The notes below the pieces were generated by a model that was given only the letters and a program-made list of their open reading frames with translations, did not search any database and had not been told where the DNA came from. Below, in pieces: positions 1-6,654 of a DNA stretch of 9,593 nt (position 1 is the stretch's first letter; each line of letters opens with the position of its first letter). Origin of the DNA: JAWOGN01 sp046496815 (lineage in GTDB: Bacteria; Desulfobacterota; DSM-4660; Desulfatiglandales; Desulfatiglandaceae); contig JAWOGN010000190.1 in NCBI GenBank assembly GCA_046496815.1, positions 1 through 9,593 on the forward strand, written 5' to 3'. Both the position numbers and the translations under genes were made by a program.

Positions 1-2945
1 ATATTTTCTTCAATGATAAGTTTATCACTATCATCTTTGATGGAAAATTGGGATGACTCGCATACAATCCCCACCTGTCCGATTTTCATTCCGGAGAAGA
101 TTTTCTCGAAACGCGCTTTCTTATCCGGTGCGATCGTAACAATGAATCGTCCGCAGGACTCTGAATAGAGGATCTGGCTGGGGGTCAAACCGGGGGCTGC
201 GGGGACCGAGGAGAGGGAAATTTCCATTCCCAACTCGCCGGCCATTGCAACCATGGCCAAATGAACCGCCATGCCCCCTCTGGATACGGCATGACAGGAG
301 GCGATGAGTCTTTCCTGGACGGCCGTGTGCAGCGCCAGATAGGCGGGCCAAAGCGACTGTGCGTTCACGCGAGGGACGTGAAGACCCGTGCACCCCATCA
401 TCTGGTAGTATTCGCTTCCGCCCCGCTCGTTTTGGGTCTCCCCGATGACATAGACGAGATCACCCGGAGATTTGGAATCCATGGTGACACACCGGGTAAC
501 ATCGTTGATGACACTGCAGACCGTGAACAGCAAGGTGGGGCGCCCCGAGATCTTGCGCCTCTCGCCGAACAACCCCGTCAGGTTCCCGTCAATATACATG
601 CTGTCCTTTCCGGAAAGCAGCGGTATTCCGTATGCCAGGCAGTAGTCTTTCAACGCCCAGTTGGCCCTGACCAGTTGGGCGGCCTTGTATTTTCCGTCCG
701 GATTCTCGGTTGGGTGATACTCAATTGTGGGCCAACAAAAATTATCCAGACCGCCCAGATGGTCGGGGTCGCCGCCGACCGCCAACGTCCGTCGCACGGC
801 TTCGTCGATGCAGGCAGCGGCCATGTGGTAGGTATCAATCTCTGAGTAAAAGGGGTTGAGCGCCTGGGAGACTGCGATTCCACAATCCGAGTCGAGTATG
901 GGTCTCACAACGACGGCGTCGCTCGGGACGTCCCGTTTTTTGCCCACAAGCGGTTTGATGACGCTTCCCCCTTGCACTTCATGGTCGTATTGCCTTACGA
1001 TCCAATTACGCGAACAGATATTCGGGCGCGAGAGAATCGCCTTGAGAAGCGCTCCATGGTTTTCGGGCTCGCTGATAACCGGTTCAGTGAGGCCCCGCAT
1101 CTCGGGGGGAACCCAGTGGGCGTCAAACCGCCACTGGGGAAAATCGGATTCAAGAAAGCTTAATCGAATATACGCGCAGATTTGATCCTTGTAATAGAGC
1201 TCCAGGAAGCCGGAATTCGTGTATTCACCGAGCACGGTGCTTTCCACCGCGTGTTGTGCCGACAATTCCATGAAACGATCCAGGTGTTCCGGCTTCACCG
1301 CGATGGTCATTCTTTCCTGAGACTCAGACACCCAGATTTCCCATTGGTCCAGGCCGTCGTATTTTAGCGGGACTTTGCCCAAGTCCACGCGGCAGCCATG
1401 ACTATACATGGCGGATTCACCGATGGAGGAGGACAATCCGCCACCGCCGTTGTCGGTGATGAAAGCGATCAGTCCTTCATCCCTGGCTTCCAGCAGAAAA
1501 TCGTGCATCTTCTTTTGTGTGTAGGGATCCCCTATTTGTACGTGACCGGCCGGCGTGTGCTCGCCATAGGTCTCTGAGGCCGCCGTCACGCCGTGAATTC
1601 CGTCCTTGCCCACTCTGCCGCCTGACATGATGATGAGTTCCCCGGGCCGGGTTGTTTTCTCATGGGCGGCGTCGCCGCCGATTTTCGCGGGCATGATTCC
1701 CATGGCCGTCACAAAGACGAGGCACTTGCCGATATATCCATCGTCAAAAAGAAGGGTTCCAAAAGGGGTTGGGATTCCGCTTTTGTTGCCGCCGTCCCTT
1801 ACGCCTTCCACGACGCCGTCGAGAAGGCGACGCGGATGAAGGTGGGGTGTCAAGGCCCCTTCGTAGTCGCGGTGCCCCACACAATAGCCGTACATCCCCA
1901 GGATCAGCTTTGAGCCCTTGCCGGTTCCCATGGGATCTCTATAGATGCCGACGATACCGGTAATCGCACCGCCATAGGCCTCCATATTGGACGGACTGTT
2001 GTGGGTTTCACCGGTGATGACGTAGTAATTCCGATCGTCAAACCGTCCCACACCCGCATTGTCCCACAAAACCGATATGACCCAATCTTTTTCTCCCTTG
2101 ATCTTGAGGGTCGGGGCTTCAATACAGGTTTTGAAAAGGTTGTCGACCGTTTCTCCGTGTCCGGTGCTCAGGTCCCGGTACCTGAAAAGACCTTTGAATG
2201 TGTTGTGATTGCAGTGGTCGCTGCGGGCCTGAGAAATGAATTCCAACTCAACGTCCGTCGGCAAATCCAGGCCGACTTCTCTGCGCTCTTGACGAATATC
2301 ATTCCGCAAGAAATACTGTCTGATCACGGGGATATCTCTGTCCTGAAGGGCAAGATTCCGATCGCGGGAAATATTTTTTAATTCTTCGTCGCTTTGGATG
2401 GAAATCGCGTTCACCTTGGGTTCATGGTCAAGGATGACTTTTGGAACCGGGAGGCCGATTCCCGCATCCGGTCTCCAACCGGACTTTGCGTATATTTTCC
2501 ATTGCTGAATGAGGTCGTTGGCGAGAAGCTCGGTGGCGATTTTTCGAACTTGTTCTTCGGTCAGGTTTCCCCGGAGTTCATAGAGTTTAGAGCAATATAC
2601 CGCCTGGCCGGGGTTAAACTTCACCCCGGTAAGGTCCTCAATGGCCTCTGCGGCGGTGCTTCCTGCGGTGTCTCTGACACCCGGGCGGAACCCGACCCAT
2701 ATCATCCAGTCAAAGTCAGCGGCAATCGGGGCATAGGAAGACACTTCGGTAACCGGATTCGTGAATATTGACGTCCTGATGTGTTGCAATTGCGCCGGCG
2801 TAAGATCCGCATCGATCGTCAACACCCGGATCACCCGAATGTCCTCCACTTTGAAGCCGAAATACTCGCTCGATTTTCGACGGATGCCGGCCCCTTCGGC
2901 ATCCAGCAATTCCTTTTTCAGCCTGATTTCCAGCCTTGAAACCAT
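1..2945 (-). CDS. purL: Phosphoribosylformylglycinamidine synthase, PurS-PurL fusion (C-terminal end beyond window)
   Basis: Fourth step of de novo purine synthesis in the cytoplasm: ATP- and ammonia-dependent conversion of FGAR to FGAM. I read the frame from the ATG at 2945 to the left edge as 981 codons without a stop, so only the last residues (probably a few tens at most) are missing. Residues 1-160 hold two PurS-like segments, one around KKELLDAEGAG (10-20) and one with PGVRDTAG (88-95). The synthetase body follows: SDHCNHNTFKG (242-252), the GETHNSPS loop (312-319), GGRVGKDGIHG (442-452), DNGGGGLSSS (498-507), SGKDSM (778-783) and SCHAVSRGGMA (883-893). No glutaminase domain is visible, so a separate PurQ should supply ammonia. 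The start fits AGGA eight bases upstream; an ATG at 2952 is out of frame. It is transcribed divergently from the ClpX-like gene. The family is certain; the PurS duplication is my reading. Confidence 0.95.
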   Translation of the reverse strand, partial: MVSRLEIRLKKELLDAEGAGIRRKSSEYFGFKVEDIRVIRVLTIDADLTPAQLQHIRTSIFTNPVTEVSSYAPIAADFDWMIWVGFRPGVRDTAGSTAAEAIEDLTGVKFNPGQAVYCSKLYELRGNLTEEQVRKIATELLANDLIQQWKIYAKSGWRPDAGIGLPVPKVILDHEPKVNAISIQSDEELKNISRDRNLALQDRDIPVIRQYFLRNDIRQERREVGLDLPTDVELEFISQARSDHCNHNTFKGLFRYRDLSTGHGETVDNLFKTCIEAPTLKIKGEKDWVISVLWDNAGVGRFDDRNYYVITGETHNSPSNMEAYGGAITGIVGIYRDPMGTGKGSKLILGMYGYCVGHRDYEGALTPHLHPRRLLDGVVEGVRDGGNKSGIPTPFGTLLFDDGYIGKCLVFVTAMGIMPAKIGGDAAHEKTTRPGELIIMSGGRVGKDGIHGVTAASETYGEHTPAGHVQIGDPYTQKKMHDFLLEARDEGLIAFITDNGGGGLSSSIGESAMYSHGCRVDLGKVPLKYDGLDQWEIWVSESQERMTIAVKPEHLDRFMELSAQHAVESTVLGEYTNSGFLELYYKDQICAYIRLSFLESDFPQWRFDAHWVPPEMRGLTEPVISEPENHGALLKAILSRPNICSRNWIVRQYDHEVQGGSVIKPLVGKKRDVPSDAVVVRPILDSDCGIAVSQALNPFYSEIDTYHMAAACIDEAVRRTLAVGGDPDHLGGLDNFCWPTIEYHPTENPDGKYKAAQLVRANWALKDYCLAYGIPLLSGKDSMYIDGNLTGLFGERRKISGRPTLLFTVCSVINDVTRCVTMDSKSPGDLVYVIGETQNERGGSEYYQMMGCTGLHVPRVNAQSLWPAYLALHTAVQERLIASCHAVSRGGMAVHLAMVAMAGELGMEISLSSVPAAPGLTPSQILYSESCGRFIVTIAPDKKARFEKIFSGMKIGQVGIVCESSQFSIKDDSDKLIIEEN

Positions 2946-3002
2946 TTTTCATTTCCTGTTTTTCATTGAAAGATGAACATCGAAGATAGATCGTGAGCAC
3001 AT

Positions 3003-3024
3003 TGTCGCGCCGGCTCGCGCGACA
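3003..3024 (-). promoter_or_regulatory. 8-bp inverted repeat in the purL upstream region
   Basis: TGTCGCGC (3003-3010) and GCGCGACA (3017-3024) are perfect inverted copies around a 6-base GC-rich loop. The repeat lies 58 bases upstream of the purL start codon. It is either a hairpin in the purL leader mRNA or an operator for a purine regulator. No U-run follows it on the minus strand, so a simple terminator is unlikely. The function is inferred only from position. Confidence 0.3.
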
Positions 3025-3059
3025 TCGCCAGGCGTCATGCCTCACGAAACCACGAGCCA

Positions 3060-3088
3060 AGGTTAATTGAATCGGTAGAGTGAGTCAA
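3060..3088 (-). promoter_or_regulatory. Candidate purL promoter
   Basis: On the minus strand, TTGACT (3088-3083) is a good -35 match and is followed 17 bases later by TAACCT (3065-3060), a poor -10. This would give a purL leader of about 105 bases. It is a weak prediction resting mainly on the -35 and on position. Confidence 0.22.
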
Positions 3089-3092
3089 CGCA

Positions 3093-3109
3093 ATATGGTA
3101 TAATCATAT
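3093..3109 (+). promoter_or_regulatory. Candidate extended -10 promoter for the ClpX-like gene
   Basis: TATAAT at 3099-3104 is preceded by TGG (TG one base upstream), forming an extended -10 element. No convincing -35 is seen at the right distance, which such promoters tolerate. Flanking ATATG (3093-3097) and CATAT (3105-3109) form a short inverted repeat around the -10. Transcription from here would leave a leader of about 230 bases before the start codon at 3343. Confidence 0.4.
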
Positions 3110-3171
3110 GTGAACGGTTACAAAATCCGAACCCTTGAGCGTGCGCGCAATAGGGGTTGAAATCCGAAAAA

Positions 3172-3187
3172 CCAATGGATATATTGG
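3172..3187. other. Short inverted repeat CCAAT-N6-ATTGG
   Basis: CCAAT (3172-3176) and ATTGG (3183-3187) are mirrored arms separated by six bases, in the presumed leader of the ClpX-like gene. The layout resembles a dimeric operator, but with only 5-bp arms it could be chance. Confidence 0.15.
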
Positions 3188-3254
3188 AGTTACAGCTTGC
3201 AAATACATGCAGGTAATGCCCGGTGTGTATGTCAGCGAGTTTGGGTTCACTTTT

Positions 3255-3294
3255 AGAAATTTCTTCCCCTACGTACCGGTGACCTGAGAAATTT
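3255..3294. repeat. Direct repeat AGAAATTT, 32 bp apart
   Basis: AGAAATTT occurs at 3255-3262 and 3287-3294, with a start-to-start distance of 32 bases, about three helical turns. The first copy extends to the palindrome AGAAATTTCT. It lies between the candidate promoter and the ribosome binding site of the ClpX-like gene. A paired regulator site is possible but unproven. Confidence 0.15.
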
Positions 3295-3327
3295 TTGGCA
3301 AACGGGTCATTCATGGGGGTATTACAT

Positions 3328-3333
3328 GAGGAG
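3328..3333 (+). promoter_or_regulatory. Ribosome binding site that fixes the ClpX-like start
   Basis: GAGGAG lies nine bases before the ATG at 3343. The in-frame upstream ATGs at 3295 and 3313 have no comparable Shine-Dalgarno, so 3343 is preferred, giving 605 residues. Confidence 0.75.
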
Positions 3334-3342
3334 CGATATTAT

Positions 3343-5160
3343 ATGGAAGACGAAAAGAAGGTTATCATTGAGAATGCGAGCAGAGATAAGATTCCGAATC
3401 AGCAAGAGCTTGAGAAGGAACTGAGCGATTATCTCTCGAAGAAATACGGCAATCGGGTAAAAATTATTTCACCCCTGCTTTTTCCAAAAGCCGATGAAAT
3501 TTCCACGGACGATGGACGAGCATCGGGAGATTCAAGCGGGGTGGATTCTTTTCATATGCTGCCTGAGGATTTGGAAGGCTACTTGGACGGTTTCGTCGTC
3601 AAGCAGGAACGCGCGAAAGCGGTTTTGGCCACCAAGATCTGTACACACTTCAATAGAATCAAGCACACCCGGAAAGGCTCGCGTAACAGGAAAGCGGGCG
3701 GTGTCGGCATGATCAAGAATAACGTGCTCATGATCGGACCGACCGGCGTGGGAAAAACCTACATTATAAAGCTTGTGGCCCAGAAGCTCGGGGTTCCCTT
3801 TGTGAAGGGAGACGCCACAAAATTCAGCGAGACCGGTTACGTCGGCGGTGATGTCGAGGATTTGGTGAGGGAACTCGTCTATGAGGCGAACGATGACATC
3901 GGACTCGCCGAGAACGGAATTATTTACATCGATGAAATCGACAAGATTTCTTCATCTCAGAATCTTATCGGTCACGATGTGTCTCGCACCGGGGTACAGC
4001 GGGCACTCCTGAAGCCCATGGAAGAAACCGATGTGGATTTGAAGGTTCCCCATGACCCCATCTCCCAGATACAGGCAATTGAACAATACCGGAGGACTGG
4101 AAAAAAAGAGAAAAAGGTCGTCAACACAAAAAACATCCTGTTCATCATGAGTGGTGCCTTTGGTGACCTGGCCGAAATTATACGGAAACGGCTTCAGAAA
4201 CAGGGAATCGGGTTTGAGGCGGAAGTGCGATCCACGGAGATTCCCTGGGAAATCCTCAATGAGGTTACCGCACAGGATCTCATAGAGTTCGGGTTTGAGT
4301 CGGAGTTTGTGGGGCGGCTTCCCGTCATTGTGGTGTTTGATGAGCTCTCCAAAGAAGATCTGGTGGAAATTCTCAAGAACCCCAATAATCCCATCATCAT
4401 CAGCAAACGGCTCGATTTTATGGCTTACGGCATCGACATCAAGTTCGAAGAAGAGGCGCTCATGAAGATCGCGGAAATGGCGGCCGCGGAAAAAACCGGA
4501 GCGCGGGGCCTCGTAAGTGCCATCGAGAAGGTTCTGATCCCGTTCGAGAAGAAACTTCCTCGCACGGGGCCGAAGAAGTTCCTGGTGACGCCGGAAGTGG
4601 TTGAGAATCCGGATGCGCAACTTGAAATGCTGTTAAGCAATCCGGAAGATCCGGAAAGAACATCCCGGTTTGAAAATGCCGAGAAAAAGGAACTTGAAAG
4701 TATTAAAGCCTACATCGCAAAAAGGGTCGACGACTTTTGCGAGAAGGCAGGCCTTGAGATCTACGAGAGAAGAATGGACCTTATTGCAGCGCTTTACCTG
4801 AGAAATATCTCCGATGTCAACACAGCCCTCGAGGATTTTCGGGACATGTATAACCAGGTAAAGATTGAGGAAGCCACCCTGGGCGAAAAGCTTGAGGTAG
4901 AGGTTTCATTCGACGAGAGTGCCATAGATGAAATCATTGATCAATCGATCCGGACGGACCAGGGCGCCGGACCTCTGGCGCTTCAATTGGCGAAAAGACT
5001 TGAATACGGGCTCAAACTCGTGAAGGATCGGTCCGGCATGGAGACGTTTGTCATCAATGACAAGGCCGTTACGGACATGGAAAGCTATGTGAACAATCTT
5101 GTAAAAGCGTATTATCGGGAGAAATACCGCGAGCATGATCCCGGACCTGAAGTAGATTAA
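3343..5160 (+). CDS. ClpX-like AAA+ unfoldase without zinc domain, with duplicated lid-like C terminus
   Basis: Probable cytoplasmic ATP-driven protein unfoldase, 605 residues against roughly 420 for typical ClpX. Visible ClpX features are Walker A GPTGVGKT (132-139), pore loop GYVG (165-168), Walker B IIYIDE (193-198), sensor-1 region NILFIMSGAF (264-273), IGF (289-291) where ClpX docks on ClpP, the GR arginine-finger box (R325), and sensor-2 GAR (386-388). The four-cysteine N-terminal domain of ClpX is absent, replaced by about 75 cysteine-free residues. The segment that carries the RKH loop in ClpX is replaced by a longer charged insert. The C-terminal 185 residues hold a helical linker and a second lid-like unit (about 519-605) that repeats the F-18-GA spacing of the first lid but lacks the sensor-2 arginine. 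ahbC follows 110 bp downstream. The family is firm. ClpP partnership and substrates are inference; it is not a canonical clpX. Confidence 0.88.
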   Translation: MEDEKKVIIENASRDKIPNQQELEKELSDYLSKKYGNRVKIISPLLFPKADEISTDDGRASGDSSGVDSFHMLPEDLEGYLDGFVVKQERAKAVLATKICTHFNRIKHTRKGSRNRKAGGVGMIKNNVLMIGPTGVGKTYIIKLVAQKLGVPFVKGDATKFSETGYVGGDVEDLVRELVYEANDDIGLAENGIIYIDEIDKISSSQNLIGHDVSRTGVQRALLKPMEETDVDLKVPHDPISQIQAIEQYRRTGKKEKKVVNTKNILFIMSGAFGDLAEIIRKRLQKQGIGFEAEVRSTEIPWEILNEVTAQDLIEFGFESEFVGRLPVIVVFDELSKEDLVEILKNPNNPIIISKRLDFMAYGIDIKFEEEALMKIAEMAAAEKTGARGLVSAIEKVLIPFEKKLPRTGPKKFLVTPEVVENPDAQLEMLLSNPEDPERTSRFENAEKKELESIKAYIAKRVDDFCEKAGLEIYERRMDLIAALYLRNISDVNTALEDFRDMYNQVKIEEATLGEKLEVEVSFDESAIDEIIDQSIRTDQGAGPLALQLAKRLEYGLKLVKDRSGMETFVINDKAVTDMESYVNNLVKAYYREKYREHDPGPEVD

Positions 5161-5189
5161 TCCGCTTTAAAAGATGTCGGTCGATTTAT

Positions 5190-5243
5190 ACCCTGCAGCT
5201 TGTCGGGGAGAAAGCCAGATTCCACTCCCCGCGAATGCAGGGT
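5190..5243 (+). promoter_or_regulatory. Nested stem-loop between the ClpX-like gene and ahbC
   Basis: The outer stem ACCCTGCA (5190-5197) pairs with TGCAGGGT (5236-5243). The inner stem CGGGGAG (5204-5210) pairs with CTCCCCG (5225-5231). Both are perfect, separated by a small internal loop and capped by a 14-base loop. The structure ends 27 bases before the preferred ahbC start and covers an alternative in-frame ATG at 5235. Only TCTTTC follows, so it is a poor intrinsic terminator. A leader structure controlling ahbC, or an mRNA processing or stabilising hairpin, are the main options. The pairing is visible; the role is inferred. Confidence 0.5.
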
Positions 5244-5270
5244 CTTTCATGGGAGACTTCCAGGCAAGAA

Positions 5271-6515
5271 ATGATCGGAATTTCTAAACTTTACTGCGGC
5301 ACGGTTGAACCATCGGATGCACTGCGTTACGGGAGACGATCCAGCGAGCTGCCTTCCCATTTGCTCCAGTTTTCTCAGGACAAGAAACCGGTCGTTGTGT
5401 GGAATGTCACACAGGCTTGTAATTTGAGATGCATTCACTGTTATGCCCGGGCCGTCACCCACCGCCGCGAGAGAGAAATCAGCCACGATCAGGGATTGGC
5501 GTTGATTGATGACCTGGCATCATTCGGCGTTCCGGTTATTCTATTTTCCGGGGGGGAACCGCTCATGCGGCCCGATCTTGTTCAGCTCGCCGGCTACGCT
5601 GTTCGATGTGGAATGAGAGCGGTTATTTCAACAAACGGCACCCTGATTTCCGAAGACAAAGCCCGGGAGCTGAGAGACATCGGCCTGTCGTACGTGGGTG
5701 TCAGTCTGGACGGGATGGAGGCGGTCAATGATCGTTTTCGCGGCAAGAAGGGCGCATTTCGAGATGCGCTTGAAGGAATACGAAACTGCCGGAAGGCGGG
5801 TATCAAGGTGGGGTTGAGGTTCACAATCAATCGCATGAACGCCGCCGAGATTCCCGCCATATTTGAACTGCTGGAGAGAGAGGCCATCCCCCGGGTGTGT
5901 TTCTACCATCTGGTTTACGCGGGACGTGGGTCCGACTTGGTGGAAGAAGATTTGGGCACCGGTGAGACCCGGAGAGCGGTTGACGTGATCATCGATAAAA
6001 CAAAGGCCCTGCACGACCGAGGCATACCCACCGAGGTATTGACGGTGGATAATCATGCGGACGGCCCGTATCTCTATTTGCGAATGTTAAGGGAAAAGAA
6101 CCCGAGGGCGGAAGAGGTGCGCCATCTCCTCGAAATGAACGAGGGAAACAGCTCCGGTCGAGGTTTCGGGTGTGTCAGCTGGGACGGCTCCGTGCATGCG
6201 GATCAGTTCTGGCGTCATTACAGCTTCGGTAATGTTCTGGAGAGACCCTTCAGCCGGATCTGGTCGGATCTTTCCGACCCGTTGATGGCAAAACTGAAAG
6301 ACAAGAAACAGCACGTCAAGGGCCGTTGTGCCCAATGCCGATGGCTCGATATCTGTGCCGGCAATTTCAGGGTGAGAGCGGAAGCCGTCACCGGTGATAT
6401 CTGGGAAGCCGATCCCGCGTGTTACTTGACGGATAGGGAAATTGGGCTCGATTCGGCGGACGCGGTGGATTCGCATAACCGAAGTAACCGTTTCCCTACG
6501 ATGAAGCCTGCTTAA
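5271..6515 (+). CDS. ahbC: 12,18-didecarboxysiroheme deacetylase (radical SAM/SPASM)
   Basis: Removes the acetate side chains of 12,18-didecarboxysiroheme to give iron-coproporphyrin III, the third Ahb step from siroheme to heme b; AhbD would complete it. The protein has 414 residues. The start is placed at MIGISKLYCGTVEPS, which I recall as the conserved AhbC N terminus; an in-frame ATG 12 codons upstream lies in a hairpin and would add unconserved residues. The radical SAM cluster motif is C50, C54, C57 (ACNLRCIHC) and GGEP spans 94-97. The C-terminal SPASM-type cysteines are C301, C353, C356, C362 and C384, enough for an auxiliary iron-sulfur cluster. The last ~25 residues look like a variable tail. 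No other ahb gene is visible. Homologous NirJ and AhbD were considered, but the N terminus favours AhbC. Confidence 0.9.
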   Translation: MIGISKLYCGTVEPSDALRYGRRSSELPSHLLQFSQDKKPVVVWNVTQACNLRCIHCYARAVTHRREREISHDQGLALIDDLASFGVPVILFSGGEPLMRPDLVQLAGYAVRCGMRAVISTNGTLISEDKARELRDIGLSYVGVSLDGMEAVNDRFRGKKGAFRDALEGIRNCRKAGIKVGLRFTINRMNAAEIPAIFELLEREAIPRVCFYHLVYAGRGSDLVEEDLGTGETRRAVDVIIDKTKALHDRGIPTEVLTVDNHADGPYLYLRMLREKNPRAEEVRHLLEMNEGNSSGRGFGCVSWDGSVHADQFWRHYSFGNVLERPFSRIWSDLSDPLMAKLKDKKQHVKGRCAQCRWLDICAGNFRVRAEAVTGDIWEADPACYLTDREIGLDSADAVDSHNRSNRFPTMKPA

Positions 6516-6576
6516 CCCTGCAACTGTTGGTGCATGTTCTTTGTACCCTGTCGTTGTGGGCATGGGCGGTATCAAA

Positions 6577-6608
6577 GAAGCGGATCCCCGCTTCATAGCG
6601 GGGGACCG
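6577..6608. other. Overlapping alternative hairpins after ahbC
   Basis: CCCCGC (6586-6591) can pair with GCGGGG (6598-6603), with further partial pairing outside. Alternatively CCGCTTC (6588-6594) can pair with upstream GAAGCGG (6577-6583). The two stems exclude one another. They lie in the convergent gap between ahbC and the methyltransferase gene. No T-run follows on either strand, so a transcript-end or processing structure is only possible. Confidence 0.3.
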
Positions 6609-6621
6609 AAAATCTTCCAGA

Positions 6622-6654
6622 GAGACCCCTCTATGGGGACTCACCTCGTTTTTT
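6622..6654 (+). terminator. Candidate terminator for ahbC, overlapping the end of the convergent gene
   Basis: GAGACCCC (6622-6629) faces GGGGACTC (6635-6642) around a 5-base loop, pairing except for one A-A mismatch. TTTTTT (6649-6654) follows six bases after the stem. The T-run is also the Glu-Lys-Lys codons at the end of the convergent methyltransferase gene, and the spacing from the stem is longer than ideal. The call is therefore tentative. Confidence 0.35.

Noticed and set aside
261..845. 194-codon plus-strand open frame opposite purL
   Set aside because: It is the codon-aligned complement of the clearly recognisable PurL frame; its protein is arginine/proline-rich with no family resemblance.
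3175..3216. 13-residue leader peptide in the ClpX-like gene's 5' region
   Set aside because: It has no ribosome binding site at a usable distance and no residue bias suggesting attenuation.
3063..3314. 83-codon minus-strand open frame filling the purL/ClpX-like intergenic region
   Set aside because: There is no Shine-Dalgarno before its ATG, I recognise no family or domain, and it would run through both candidate promoters. Probably chance, though a comparison in relatives would settle it.
3295..3342. Start of the ClpX-like protein at 3295 or 3313
   Set aside because: GAGGAG nine bases before the ATG at 3343 is far better than anything before the upstream ATGs, and the added residues have no ClpX counterpart.
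3952..4620. 222-codon minus-strand open frame inside the ClpX-like gene
   Set aside because: It lies opposite the AAA+ coding frame with its invariant motifs and reads as an antisense shadow.
5235..5270. ahbC start at the upstream in-frame ATG
   Set aside because: That ATG is inside the outer stem of the nested hairpin, and the recognised AhbC N terminus begins at the ATG at 5271.
3343..6515. Phage-defence or other novel multi-gene system built around the AAA+ protein
   Set aside because: No nuclease, toxin, protease, transposase or phage gene is nearby; the neighbours are purine, heme and glycine metabolism genes.
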